A stretch of 64,000 nt of DNA from Crocinitomicaceae bacterium (GCA_018402525.1 JAGYIR010000009.1:124001-188000); one strand, 5' to 3'. Positions 28,737-38,418 are shown, numbered from the stretch's first letter. The notes: a model not told the origin generated them from the sequence alone. A program made the numbers and translations.

Positions 28737-30893
28737 ATGAAAAACATAGTTACACTTTCAATTTTAACGCTTTTTACAGGCTTATCATTTGCCCAGCAAG
28801 AAGTAACGCACAAATGCGGACAGCATTGGGCTACAGAAGAAGCGTTTCGTTTGCATCCTGAATTAAGAGAAGGATATGAGGCGCATCAATTGCTTCAAAA
28901 CAGTCGACAATTCAACGAAAAAGGTGGCGAAAGCTCTTATGTAATCCCTGTTGTTTTTCACATTTTGCATGAGTATGGTACAGAAAATATTTCTGATGCG
29001 CAAGTTTACGATGCAATGGAAGTAATCAACCGTGAGTTTAATTCGGCTGACCCTGACTCAGTGGAAATTGTTCCTGAATTTGAAAATTTAATTGGTAACG
29101 GGAAAATCCAATTCAAGTTGGCTGCCAAAGATCCAATGGGGAATTGCACCAATGGTATTGAGCATATCTACACGCATGAAACCCGCATTGGAGATGGTTT
29201 CTCAAAAGTAAGCCAGTGGAACAGATCAAAGTATTTGAACATTTGGGTAGTGCGCATCGTTGGTGCTCCAGGTGCCGCAGCTTATGCAATCAAACCTGCT
29301 GGTACAGACGGTTTAGGGTATTACCTTGATGGTATTGTTTCAAACCACACTTATGTTGGTTCAATAGGAACAGCGTCACCATTTGTAGAATCAACACTAA
29401 CGCATGAAATTGGTCACTATTTAAATTTATCTCACCCATGGGGAGACAACAATGACCCTGAGGTAGTATGTGGTGATGATGGTGTTGCAGACACTCCTGA
29501 AACAGCGGGTTGGACTTCTTGTCCACTTGGAAATGCTGACAATTGTAACCCTGGGATTCAAGAAGATCTTCAAAACTACATGGATTATGCTTATTGCGAT
29601 GTTCACTTTACCCCGGGTCAAGTTGTATTTATGCACAATGCGTTGGAAGGAATTGCGGGACAACGTAATCGCCTTTGGAATGACACGACATTAATGGAAA
29701 CAGGAGTTGCAGATTTACAAATGCCCCAAGATCCAGCGAATCAATTGAGTGTACCTTTGTGTACGCCGGTTGCTGACTTTAGTGCCGATACTAAGTATGC
29801 CTGTGTGAACGAACCTGTTACCTTTGGTGATGCCTCATGGAACGCAACTATTGATACGTGGGAATGGACATTCCAAGATGGAGTTCCTGCAACTTCAAAT
29901 GCAATGAATCCAACCGTTAGTTTCTCGTCCTTTGGATATAAAACTGTAACGTTGACTGTAACGAATGCAGCAGGGTCTTCTACGGAAACTAGAACAGGTT
30001 ATATGTATATTTCGCCTGAGTGGGCTGATTTTAGTGGACCTACATCATTGGATTTAAATGGAACTACAGCACAATGGTTTATCGTAAATAACCCAGAAGA
30101 TAATCATGCTAAATTCGCTTTATCGAATGGAACGGGTTACAATAATTCACGTTCATATAAACTAGGAAACTATAAACCAAATGTTCAATTTGCTGACTTT
30201 GCAACCGATGATTATTTCTATTACGATAGACTTGGTTTGAGCACTGATGAATTAATTACGCCTTCATTTGATTTGCGTTACACGACTGGAATCACAGTTT
30301 CTTTTAAATATGCTTATGCTTCAAACGCTACTCAAATTGCTGATATTACAGAAGTATTGAGAGTTTTGGCTTCTAGAGATTGTGGAGAAACGTGGACACC
30401 AAGATTAACACTTACTGGAGCTAATCTTGTTACTGGTGGGTATGCAGGATATTCGGATTACGCACCGTCTTCTGATGCTGAATACGTTACTGCAACGTTT
30501 AACTATACGGCAACTTCACAAGATAATCAAACACGTTTTAAATTTGAATTTGTAGCGTCGGATTTATCAAGTAATTTATACATTGATGACATCATGGTGA
30601 CAGGAACGTTGAGTTTAGTTTCAGAAGAAATTGCTGATATGGACTTAAACGTTTACCCTAATCCAACAGTGAATGGAAATGCAATTAACGTATCCTACTT
30701 AGCACAGGATAACCCAGTAACTTTCACGTTGAGAGATACTCAAGGGAAAATCATTACAACGGAACGTTTAACGCATACAAATACTGAAGTAAACCACGTA
30801 TTGAACGGGACTGAAAATTTACCAGCTGCATACTACTTCCTAGAAGTTGAGTCTGGTGACTTCAAAACGACACGTAAAGTGGTTGTAATGTAA
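28737..30893 (+). CDS. Secreted M43-type zinc metalloprotease, type IX substrate
   Basis: 718 residues from MKNIVTLSILTLFTGLSFAQQ, a clear signal peptide. The catalytic part has TLTHEIGHYLNLSH (HExxHxxxxxH) and the Met-turn NYMDYAYC, as in pappalysin/cytophagalysin M43 enzymes. A PKD domain follows (WEWTFQDGVPATSNAMNPTVSF), then a jelly-roll-like region, and the last 80 residues are a type A sorting domain (NVYPNPTVNG ... KTTRKVVVM). It is expected to be exported by the type IX system whose genes open this window. Ends in a strong terminator. Confidence 0.94.
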   Translation: MKNIVTLSILTLFTGLSFAQQEVTHKCGQHWATEEAFRLHPELREGYEAHQLLQNSRQFNEKGGESSYVIPVVFHILHEYGTENISDAQVYDAMEVINREFNSADPDSVEIVPEFENLIGNGKIQFKLAAKDPMGNCTNGIEHIYTHETRIGDGFSKVSQWNRSKYLNIWVVRIVGAPGAAAYAIKPAGTDGLGYYLDGIVSNHTYVGSIGTASPFVESTLTHEIGHYLNLSHPWGDNNDPEVVCGDDGVADTPETAGWTSCPLGNADNCNPGIQEDLQNYMDYAYCDVHFTPGQVVFMHNALEGIAGQRNRLWNDTTLMETGVADLQMPQDPANQLSVPLCTPVADFSADTKYACVNEPVTFGDASWNATIDTWEWTFQDGVPATSNAMNPTVSFSSFGYKTVTLTVTNAAGSSTETRTGYMYISPEWADFSGPTSLDLNGTTAQWFIVNNPEDNHAKFALSNGTGYNNSRSYKLGNYKPNVQFADFATDDYFYYDRLGLSTDELITPSFDLRYTTGITVSFKYAYASNATQIADITEVLRVLASRDCGETWTPRLTLTGANLVTGGYAGYSDYAPSSDAEYVTATFNYTATSQDNQTRFKFEFVASDLSSNLYIDDIMVTGTLSLVSEEIADMDLNVYPNPTVNGNAINVSYLAQDNPVTFTLRDTQGKIITTERLTHTNTEVNHVLNGTENLPAAYYFLEVESGDFKTTRKVVVM

Positions 30894-30910
30894 TAATTCA
30901 TTTTTTACAG

Positions 30911-30949
30911 AAAGACCCGTCTGCATCATGTAAGCGGGTCTTTTTTTTT
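30911..30949 (+). terminator. Terminator after the metalloprotease
   Basis: Stem AAAGACCCG (30911-30919) with CGGGTCTTT (30935-30943) and a run of nine T. Confidence 0.85.
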
Positions 30950-31016
30950 GCGCAAAAATACCAGCCAACACATGGTAATCAAACTTAAATCATAAATTTG
31001 TAGTAAACTTTATAAA

Positions 31017-32420
31017 ATGAGCAACTTTGATATTGTAATTATTGGATCAGGACCTGGAGGATACGTAGCAGCCATTCGATGTGCACAACTCGGAATGAAA
31101 ACTGCTATCATAGAGAAATACAACACACTCGGCGGTACATGTTTGAATGTAGGTTGTATTCCATCAAAGGCACTATTGGATTCTTCGGAACATTTTCATA
31201 ATGCGACGCACAATTTCAAGGAACATGGAATCGACGTAAAAGACGTCAAGGCCAATATCAAACAAATGATTCATCGAAAAAATGGGGTTGTAGAACAAAC
31301 CTGTGCCGGGATCAAATTCTTGATGGATAAAAACAAAATTGAAGTATTTCACGGGCTGGGTTCACTAGTTGATAAAAATACAGTGAAAGTCACTGACGAG
31401 AAAAAGAAAGAAACACTTTTAACCGCTAAGAATATACTAATCGCCACTGGGTCAAAACCGAACTTCTTTCCTGGAATGGAACCCGATAAAAAAAGAATTA
31501 TAACCTCAACAGAAGCTTTGAGTCTTACCGAGATCCCAAAACGAATGCTTGTCATCGGAGGCGGTGTTATCGGACTTGAATTAGGTTCTGTTTATGCACG
31601 TTTGGGAGCAGAAGTAGAAGTGGTAGAGTTTGCCGACACTATCATCCCAACAATGGATGTAACCATGGCGAAGGAATTAACCCGGGTATTGAAAAAAGAA
31701 GGATTTAAATTTCATTTAAGTCACAAGGTTCAAAAGGTAACCAATACCGGAAGAGGTGTAAAACTTGTTGCACTGAATAAGAAAAATGAAGAAATCACCC
31801 TTGAAGCAGATTACTGTCTAGTCGCGGTGGGAAGAAAAGCATACACAGAAGGACTAGGATTAGAAAATGCTGGATTATCCGCTAATGAACGTGGACAAAT
31901 TGAAGTGAATGATCACCTACAAACAAGTGTTCCAAACATTTATGCCATTGGTGATGTTGTTCGTGGTCCAATGCTTGCGCATAAAGCCGAAGAAGAGGGT
32001 GTATTTGTCGCTGAGACGATTGCAGGACAGAAACCTCATTTGAACTATAATTTGATCCCTGGAGTCGTTTATACGTGGCCTGAAGTTGCTTCAGTAGGAA
32101 AAACCGAACAAGAATTAATCGCTGAAGGCAAAGATATTAAAATTGGTGCTTTCCCAATTAAAGCATTAGGTCGCGCAAGAGCGAGTATGGATATAGCAGG
32201 AACAATTAAAGTAATTGCCGATAAAGAAACGGATGAAGTGTTAGGTGTTCACATGATTTGTGCACGTGCTGCCGATTTAATTATGGAAGCGGTTACGGCT
32301 ATGGAATACCGTGCATCTGCTGAGGATATAGCACGTATTTGTCACCCGCACCCGACGTATTCAGAAGGACTGAAAGAAGCAGCTTTGGCGGCTACGGATG
32401 ATAGAGCATTACATGTTTAG
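31017..32420 (+). CDS. lpd: Dihydrolipoyl dehydrogenase
   Basis: 467 residues. FAD-binding DIVIIGSGPGGYVAAIRCAQLG, redox disulfide GGTCLNVGCIPSK, NAD-binding VIGGGVIGLELGSVYARLG, and the active-site His-Glu in HPHPTYSEGLKEA. E3 component of pyruvate and 2-oxoglutarate dehydrogenases and the glycine cleavage system. Stands alone. Confidence 0.97.
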   Translation: MSNFDIVIIGSGPGGYVAAIRCAQLGMKTAIIEKYNTLGGTCLNVGCIPSKALLDSSEHFHNATHNFKEHGIDVKDVKANIKQMIHRKNGVVEQTCAGIKFLMDKNKIEVFHGLGSLVDKNTVKVTDEKKKETLLTAKNILIATGSKPNFFPGMEPDKKRIITSTEALSLTEIPKRMLVIGGGVIGLELGSVYARLGAEVEVVEFADTIIPTMDVTMAKELTRVLKKEGFKFHLSHKVQKVTNTGRGVKLVALNKKNEEITLEADYCLVAVGRKAYTEGLGLENAGLSANERGQIEVNDHLQTSVPNIYAIGDVVRGPMLAHKAEEEGVFVAETIAGQKPHLNYNLIPGVVYTWPEVASVGKTEQELIAEGKDIKIGAFPIKALGRARASMDIAGTIKVIADKETDEVLGVHMICARAADLIMEAVTAMEYRASAEDIARICHPHPTYSEGLKEAALAATDDRALHV

Positions 32421-32447
32421 AATTTACATTCAAAATTCATATAAAAT

Positions 32448-32484
32448 AAAAAAGTGGTATTGATGAGATCAATACCACTTTTTT
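32448..32484. terminator. Bidirectional terminator between lpd and the S46 peptidase
   Basis: A perfect 17-base stem (32448-32464 with 32468-32484) and loop GAG, flanked by A and T runs, serves the two converging genes. Confidence 0.9.
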
Positions 32485-32500
32485 ATTTGAAGGTTATTCC

Positions 32501-34642
32501 CTAGTCCCTCACAACTTTCATTTCATCCACCAAGTGCTTCGCACCAGCATACACATCAATTACCCATAGCACATAGCGCATATCCACCGTAATATTTCGG
32601 CAACGTGATGCATCGAACATATAGTCACTCATTGTGCTTTCCCATGTACGGTCAAAATTAAGCCCCATAAGGTTTCCTTCTGCATCGATGACAGGCGAAC
32701 CTGAGTTCCCTCCTGTTGTGTGATTAGAACCCGTGAAACACACCCATAATTCACCATCCTGTGCATAATCACCATATTCCTTAGCAGCTGCTAATTCATG
32801 CATTCTTGGTAATAATTCATAATCAGGATTTCCAGAATTGTTTTTGGTGATGATTCCATCCAATGTTGTATGCTCTGTATACGTCATTCCATCGTGTGGT
32901 GCAGAACCTTCTAACTTACCATAGGTAATTCGTAAGGTCGAGTTCGCATCGGGCCAGTGCTGATCTTCTGGAAACATTTCCATTTTTCCTGCCACGTATG
33001 TTTTTAACAAAGCATCCATTTCAGATTTAAAAATTCTAACACCCGGCAATGTGTTTGCGACAAAATGTTCTTCTGTTTCTTTCCATAACATCATTCCCAA
33101 GTCCTTTTTCAGAAGTTTAGCCAGTGATTTACCATTGGCTTTCGACATAAATTTTTCAAATCGCGCTTGATTCGTTAGAATGGATTTAGAATAAATGATA
33201 TCCGCCAATTCTTCTGCCGATTTGCTTTTCAACAATGCCGGAACATTTTCTTTCCCTAACTGTTTCACGTACTCCTCTGTCAACAAAAGGAAAATTTGCT
33301 TGTCAGTTTCTTCATCGTAATTTTTAAAGAAACCTTTCGCTGCTTCTAGTTGTGCCTGTACTTCTTTATCCCATTCATTATTGCTGGATAACTTTTCATA
33401 ATTACTCAAAAACTTATTGATATCTCGCGCTCTTCCAAAAAGTTCTGGACCAACGTACGAATATTCAATAAACATAGAATAACCAAAGTCTGCCATGTGA
33501 TATTGCTCCACCAATGCGTTCATCTCTTGTATCACTGAACCATACTTCTTCTTCCATTCTTGATTCGAAGCAGCCATATCGTTGTATTTCTTTTCACGAT
33601 CCAGTTTTATTTGAATAGCGTCAACTGTTTTCAATCCACCTATTTGTCCAATCCATTTCTTCCAACCATTGGCAATTCTCGCCTGTTTTGAAGCATATTT
33701 GATACGTAGCAAATCAGAAGAGCGCATACTTGCATCAATCACCCCAATAGATTTATCGCGCATCTTAATTCGTGCGGGACGCTCCAAGTCCATTATGTAT
33801 TTTAAGTGTCCTGAAGTTAAATGTTGCTCTGTTGTCCCAGGAAACCCGTACACCATTGTAAACTCTCCCGGCACTCTATGTTTCATGGAAACAGGAAGAA
33901 AATGCAAAGGCGTATATGGAACATTTGATTCATCGTAGTCGTTTGGCATGTTGTTTACATCTGAATAAATTCGAAATACAGAAAAATCACCCGTATGACG
34001 TGGCCATACCCAGTTGTCTGTATCTCCTCCAAACTTGCCAATCGAATTCGGTGGTGTCCCGACCAAACGAACATCATTAAATGTTTCTTTGACGATCATA
34101 TAAAATTCATTCCCGTAGTTGAACGGTTTAATATCTGCTGTGTAGTGATTGTTCGCCATCGCATCTTGAATGAGCTGCCCGTAGTTTGCTTCCATCTTTG
34201 CCGCTTTATCCTTCTCACTTAATCCTTCTGTCCCGAATAAAATCGCAGCTGTGACATCTTGAATTCGTACAATTCGTGTCGCTGTCAATCCTGGATTTGG
34301 AAGCTCTTCTGATTTGTTCTTCGCCCAAAAACCGTATTTCAAATAATCATTCTCTAACGATGAATGCGATTGAATCTGTGAATACCCGCAATGGTGATTT
34401 GTCAACAACAATCCTTGATTTGAAACCAATTCTGCAGTACAGCCCCCTCCAAAATGTATGATTGCATCTTTTAAACTGGAATTGTTTACATCGTAAATAT
34501 CTTGCGCTGAAAGTTTCATTCCCATCGCTTGCATATCATTCTCAAAAGCTTTGATCAATGAAGGGATCAACATTCCCTCTTCTGCTGTTGATTTAAAGGC
34601 AGTTGCAACAAATATTGCTGCTAGAATTAAAATTCTTCTCAT
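32501..34642 (-). CDS. S46-family dipeptidyl peptidase, DPP11-like
   Basis: 713 residues with a signal peptide (MRRILILAAIFVATAFKSTA). The serine-protease His is in LLTNHHCGY and the nucleophile in TGGNSGSPV. The Arg 18 residues after that serine (GLNFDRTW) corresponds to Arg673 of DPP11, which gives preference for acidic P1 residues; DPP7 has Gly there. It would release dipeptides in the periplasm. The assignment to DPP11 rests on this one position. Confidence 0.9.
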   Translation of the reverse strand: MRRILILAAIFVATAFKSTAEEGMLIPSLIKAFENDMQAMGMKLSAQDIYDVNNSSLKDAIIHFGGGCTAELVSNQGLLLTNHHCGYSQIQSHSSLENDYLKYGFWAKNKSEELPNPGLTATRIVRIQDVTAAILFGTEGLSEKDKAAKMEANYGQLIQDAMANNHYTADIKPFNYGNEFYMIVKETFNDVRLVGTPPNSIGKFGGDTDNWVWPRHTGDFSVFRIYSDVNNMPNDYDESNVPYTPLHFLPVSMKHRVPGEFTMVYGFPGTTEQHLTSGHLKYIMDLERPARIKMRDKSIGVIDASMRSSDLLRIKYASKQARIANGWKKWIGQIGGLKTVDAIQIKLDREKKYNDMAASNQEWKKKYGSVIQEMNALVEQYHMADFGYSMFIEYSYVGPELFGRARDINKFLSNYEKLSSNNEWDKEVQAQLEAAKGFFKNYDEETDKQIFLLLTEEYVKQLGKENVPALLKSKSAEELADIIYSKSILTNQARFEKFMSKANGKSLAKLLKKDLGMMLWKETEEHFVANTLPGVRIFKSEMDALLKTYVAGKMEMFPEDQHWPDANSTLRITYGKLEGSAPHDGMTYTEHTTLDGIITKNNSGNPDYELLPRMHELAAAKEYGDYAQDGELWVCFTGSNHTTGGNSGSPVIDAEGNLMGLNFDRTWESTMSDYMFDASRCRNITVDMRYVLWVIDVYAGAKHLVDEMKVVRD

Positions 34643-34681
34643 TGGTTTTATTTTTGTTTTCGTTAAAGATAATGAGATTGT

Positions 34682-34689
34682 TAAATTTG
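34682..34689 (+). promoter_or_regulatory. Candidate -7 box for the membrane protein gene at 34694
   Basis: TAAATTTG matches TAnnTTTG exactly and ends 4 bases before the GTG start, so the transcript would have almost no leader. A TTG 25 bases upstream is outside the usual spacing. On the other strand TATCTTTA (34664-34671) could serve the S46 peptidase. Confidence 0.4.
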
Positions 34690-34693
34690 TAGC

Positions 34694-35341
34694 GTGAATT
34701 TACTTGATTTTATATTTAGACTTGGGGTCGTTTTTGCAATTTACGGCTTTATTTGGGGCATTTTCGAAATCGGAATACGCCTGTTAAGTGCTGGGCGAAA
34801 ACGCTCATTGGGTGAGGTGTATTTTATTAAGGCGATTAAATACATCTTTCTCGCGGATGTCACCTTCCTGTTCTGTTTTGATGGCAGTAATTCGAGCATG
34901 TACATTGTTAATCAAGTCATTTTCGCTGGGCTTATTTTACTCACGTATTTCATAGGGAAACTTCAGCAAAATCAAAATCGAACGGTTTTGTTCAAGCTTG
35001 CTGGTTCAGGATTGCCGAATATGCAACCGACTTTTAATTTAAGGGCTGAGATGTTTGTGATTATTTTGGCGCTATTGGTTTTTGCCTCGTTTTGGTTTTT
35101 TCCAGAGTATGCATCCAATCCGATATCCAAATGGTTTCATGACAGTATTTTAAACATTGAGGATACACCTATCTTTGGATTTATCTTCAAAGTGATTGGA
35201 TTCTTCTTTTTACTCTCACTGATTTTTAAAATGGTGAACGCGTTTACCTTTCTTCTTTCAGGAGGGAAAATTGGCAATACATCACGTCGTAAAAAAGAGG
35301 ACCGCGATGATCATTTTGATGATTTCGAAGAGCTTAACTAG
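34694..35341 (+). CDS. Membrane protein of unknown function
   Basis: 215 residues from a GTG start (NLLDFIFRLGVVFAIYGFIWGIFEIG). About five membrane segments (residues 6-28, 50-64, 70-88, 120-138, 160-185) and an acidic, charged tail (RRKKEDRDDHFDDFEELN). Not recognised. Its end overlaps the convergent coaE end by 8 bases. Confidence 0.75.
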   Translation: MNLLDFIFRLGVVFAIYGFIWGIFEIGIRLLSAGRKRSLGEVYFIKAIKYIFLADVTFLFCFDGSNSSMYIVNQVIFAGLILLTYFIGKLQQNQNRTVLFKLAGSGLPNMQPTFNLRAEMFVIILALLVFASFWFFPEYASNPISKWFHDSILNIEDTPIFGFIFKVIGFFFLLSLIFKMVNAFTFLLSGGKIGNTSRRKKEDRDDHFDDFEELN

Positions 35342-35915
35342 TTAATTTTTCGAGTATTTTTTCGAGTTGCACGATCAATGGTTGTACTTCATCATTGATA
35401 ATGACATAGGTCGCCAATTTCTGTTTTTCCTGATCACTCCATTGCGCTTTCATTCTTGCTTTAACTTCTTCGGATGTAACATGATCGCGTTGGATGACAC
35501 GATTTGTGCGCAATTCTTCAGGTGCTGTGACCAAAATCGTTGCATCAAATTGTTGATAAGCACCTGTTTCAAATAAAATCGCTGCTTCGTTGAATACGCA
35601 CTTAGATGTCGATGTCTCTACTAACGATGCGTACGCCTCTCTGACTTCCGGATGAATGACAGCATTGACCTCTTGTCGCAATTTATCGTCCTTGAAAATG
35701 AGTGCCGCTAGCTTTTTTCTATCGATCTTACCTTCGTGAATAATATCACTTCCAGCTAATTGAACAAGCTTTGCTTTGACCTCATGATCTGAATCAAGAA
35801 GGGACTTTGCATAGTCATCCGAGTTAAAAACAGGAAAGTCCATTGTTTCCAAGATCTTCGAAACAATACTTTTACCCGCTCCAATTCCACCCGTAATTCC
35901 GATACGTTTCGCCAC
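35334..35915 (-). CDS. coaE: Dephospho-CoA kinase
   Basis: 193 residues from a GTG start that overlaps the TAG stop of the SiaC gene (TAGTG). P-loop GITGGIGAGKS at residues 6-16, then FNSDDYAK and VIHPEVREA. Catalyses the last step of coenzyme A synthesis. Coupled to the siaB-siaC pair. Confidence 0.93.
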   Translation of the reverse strand: MAKRIGITGGIGAGKSIVSKILETMDFPVFNSDDYAKSLLDSDHEVKAKLVQLAGSDIIHEGKIDRKKLAALIFKDDKLRQEVNAVIHPEVREAYASLVETSTSKCVFNEAAILFETGAYQQFDATILVTAPEELRTNRVIQRDHVTSEEVKARMKAQWSDQEKQKLATYVIINDEVQPLIVQLEKILEKLTS

Positions 35916-36298
35916 TAAATCTCGTCGATTTCGATAATTTTAAATGGCAATTCAACGATGGCTTGGTAATCTTCACCTGCTTCAGCCATGTCTTCATCAT
36001 CGGTTTCAAAGTACCAGTTGACCCTAACACTTGTTGACTGACCGTTCATTTTTTCGAGTCTTTTAAAGAAATCCAAAATGCATTTAGAGGAAGAAGTATT
36101 GAAATACTCCAGTTTCATCTCAATAATTGTTTCTTGCTTTGGAGCCGTCTCGTACTCATTCAACCAATCCGTAATTGGTTGATAAAACTCCACTGAGTTT
36201 TCTGGAATTGATCTTCCCTTTAACTCTAAAACTCCCGTTTCTGGATCAAAATCGATCAATGGTGTTTTTGGCGAACCATCTAAGTGAAATTTTCTCAT
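35915..36298 (-). CDS. SiaC-family regulatory phosphoprotein (DUF1987)
   Basis: 127 residues. The family hallmark is YFNTSSSKCILDFFKRL (about residues 68-84), which in Pseudomonas SiaC holds the regulatory phosphothreonine; Asn-Thr-Ser is conserved here. SiaC is phosphorylated by the kinase SiaB and in Pseudomonas activates a diguanylate cyclase. The SiaB-type kinase is 18 bases upstream. No cyclase or phosphatase gene is adjacent, so the target is unknown. Confidence 0.85.
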   Translation of the reverse strand: MRKFHLDGSPKTPLIDFDPETGVLELKGRSIPENSVEFYQPITDWLNEYETAPKQETIIEMKLEYFNTSSSKCILDFFKRLEKMNGQSTSVRVNWYFETDDEDMAEAGEDYQAIVELPFKIIEIDEI

Positions 36299-36316
36299 AA
36301 CTCAAATTTAAACATT

Positions 36317-36868
36317 TTACTCTATAACTACATTTAAACAAAAGAAACTCGATTCCGTGTCTATTTTCAGAAACTCGTAATCCAGTTTTCCTTTTGATTT
36401 TCTTGCAATATCAATAAAACCAAGACCAGCGGTTCCTTTTTCGGAATGCGAATTTTTCTTGAGTTTTGATTGATACAATTCCTTTAATTCTTCAGCATTT
36501 AACTCATTAACTGTATCCAATTTATGCTTCAGCCCTTCAATTTCGTTGTTGGAAACAAAATTTCCAGTTCGAACGATAAAACTTTCATCCACGTATTTTA
36601 CCATGATAAGTGCAGATTTCTCTTGCTTACCATTGATTCGTGTCAATTGAGTCTCATCGATATGATGGTATAAATTCTGAAAACATTCGACAAGCACATT
36701 GAAAATTCTTTTGCGCTTCAATTTTACAAAGTCTATGCTTTTAACCTTCGCCTCAAGAACATGCAATATCGATGTTAAAAGTTCGGGTGTTAGCTCTCCC
36801 TTGAAAGAAAGAATCACCTTCTCATCTTCCATTTTACGGAAAAAATCATACACTTCAGACAGGGCCAT
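36317..36868 (-). CDS. SiaB-family protein kinase
   Basis: 183 residues. A small GHKL-like fold with an N box (RIFNVLVECFQNLYHHID, about residues 54-71) and a glycine-rich end (SHSEKGTAGLGFIDIARKSKG), as in SiaB kinases of stress-signalling partner switches. It is placed directly before the SiaC-like gene, its expected substrate. Confidence 0.82.
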   Translation of the reverse strand: MALSEVYDFFRKMEDEKVILSFKGELTPELLTSILHVLEAKVKSIDFVKLKRKRIFNVLVECFQNLYHHIDETQLTRINGKQEKSALIMVKYVDESFIVRTGNFVSNNEIEGLKHKLDTVNELNAEELKELYQSKLKKNSHSEKGTAGLGFIDIARKSKGKLDYEFLKIDTESSFFCLNVVIE

Positions 36869-36884
36869 AGTTAGTTAACTCAGT

Positions 36885-36892
36885 CAAATATA
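36885..36892 (-). promoter_or_regulatory. Candidate -7 box for the siaB-siaC-coaE operon
   Basis: The minus strand reads TATATTTG, an exact TAnnTTTG, 17 bases before the ATG at 36868. Confidence 0.5.
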
Positions 36893-36933
36893 CATAAATA
36901 GTCGAATAAAATAAAACACTTAAAAACTTAATG

Positions 36934-36941
36934 TAACTTTG
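36934..36941 (+). promoter_or_regulatory. Candidate -7 box for the methyltransferase gene
   Basis: TAACTTTG matches the consensus exactly and ends 6 bases before the ATG at 36948, implying a nearly leaderless transcript. No -33 TTG found. Confidence 0.45.
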
Positions 36942-36947
36942 TTGGCT

Positions 36948-37679
36948 ATGCAAAAGGAATGGTTTGAAGATTGGTTTGATACAAACTACTATCATGTGCT
37001 GTATCAAAATAGAAATGACGAGGAGGCGCGTCGCTTTATTCACAACTTAATAGACCATTTGGGTATACCAAAAGGTGTCAAGGTACTTGACTTGGCTTGT
37101 GGCAAAGGTCGACATTCGATTACGTTGAACGAACTAGGATACGATGTTTTGGGTGTAGATTTATCTCCTAACAGCATTGAAACAGCAAAAAAGCACGTTC
37201 GGGATGGACTTTCATTTGACGTGCATGATATGCGCAAACGAATTGACGGTCAAAAATTTTCAGCCATTTTCAACTTGTTTACAAGCTTTGGATACTTCAG
37301 TGATGAGGCCGATAATTTGGCTGTTTTGACATCTGCACATCAAATGCTAGAAGAGAATGGATTGTTACTGATTGATTTCATGAATGTGAAAAAAGTCATT
37401 GAGGAAATGAAGCAGGAAGAGACCAAAACACTTAGTAGCATTGATTTTCATATTTCGAAATATTGCGATAAGCAGCACATCTTTAAAGAAATAGAGTTTG
37501 AAGATCAAGGTCAGAAATTTAAGTTTACTGAACGTGTTCAGATCCTGCCCCTTTCTAAATTTGAAGCGTTACTAGAGCACGCTGAATTTAAAATTCTTCG
37601 TACTTTTGGTGACTTCAATTTGTCAAACTTTGACGAAAACGTCTCGGACCGATTGATTATTCTAGCTCGAAAAAATTAG
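36948..37679 (+). CDS. Class I SAM-dependent methyltransferase
   Basis: 243 residues from MQKEWFEDWFDTNYYHVLYQNR. SAM-binding motif I VLDLACGKGRHSITL, motif II GVDLSPNSIE, then FNLFTSFGYFSD. Small-molecule type (methyltransferase 25-like); substrate unknown. A TTG three codons upstream is less likely than this ATG. Its stop codon TAG abuts the ATG of the next gene. Confidence 0.88.
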   Translation: MQKEWFEDWFDTNYYHVLYQNRNDEEARRFIHNLIDHLGIPKGVKVLDLACGKGRHSITLNELGYDVLGVDLSPNSIETAKKHVRDGLSFDVHDMRKRIDGQKFSAIFNLFTSFGYFSDEADNLAVLTSAHQMLEENGLLLIDFMNVKKVIEEMKQEETKTLSSIDFHISKYCDKQHIFKEIEFEDQGQKFKFTERVQILPLSKFEALLEHAEFKILRTFGDFNLSNFDENVSDRLIILARKN

Positions 37680-38414
37680 ATGGAATTACTGATTTACAAC
37701 ATCACACTTATTGGTTCCGCGATTGCTGGTGGACTTATCGTAGCAACGCTAAAAAAAACAAAGAGTGATTTAATTATCAAGCTAATGCTTGCGTTTAGTG
37801 GCGGGTTTCTGCTATCCATTGCCTTTATCCATTTCATTCCAGAATTATACCACCATGCATCCATTAATGTTGGGGTGTTTATCTTAATTGGATTCCTTAT
37901 TCAATTGCTTTTAGAATTTTTCTCTGGTGGAATAGAACACGGTCATATTCACATCCATAAATTGGCCAAAATACCATTTGGTCTAGTGCTTGCCTTAAGT
38001 ATTCACTCTTTGCTAGAAGGGATTCCACTTGGAAGTCAACTTGCTGGACATGAAATTGCTACAAACCACCACCATGCGAATGACAATTCGCTTTTATTTG
38101 GAATTCTATTTCACCGTTTACCTGTGGCCATAGCACTAATGACCTTACTTTTGGGATCTGGTATTTCTTCTGCTAAAGCATGGATCGTCCTCAGTTTTTT
38201 TGCCATTACAACTTCCGTTGGCTTGTTTTTCGGCTACTTTTCCAACAACGTATTCGCCGATTTCAACTTCGATATTATTTTGGCGATCGTCGTGGGTATG
38301 TTACTGCATATTTCGACAACCATCATTTTTGAGACCAATGAAAATCACAAAGTGAACCTCGTCAAGTTTTTAACCATTCTTTTTGGGAGCGGCTTGGCCT
38401 TTTTCATGCATTAA
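37680..38414 (+). CDS. ZIP-family metal transporter
   Basis: 244 residues, eight predicted helices. The binuclear metal motifs are HSLLEGIPLG (helix 4) and HRLPVAIAL (helix 5; the usual Glu after Pro is Val). Histidine-rich loops HGHIHIH and NHHHAND could collect zinc or other divalent ions. Starts immediately after the methyltransferase stop. Converges on the polysaccharide cluster with 4 bases between. Confidence 0.9.
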   Translation: MELLIYNITLIGSAIAGGLIVATLKKTKSDLIIKLMLAFSGGFLLSIAFIHFIPELYHHASINVGVFILIGFLIQLLLEFFSGGIEHGHIHIHKLAKIPFGLVLALSIHSLLEGIPLGSQLAGHEIATNHHHANDNSLLFGILFHRLPVAIALMTLLLGSGISSAKAWIVLSFFAITTSVGLFFGYFSNNVFADFNFDIILAIVVGMLLHISTTIIFETNENHKVNLVKFLTILFGSGLAFFMH

Positions 38415-38418
38415 AGTT

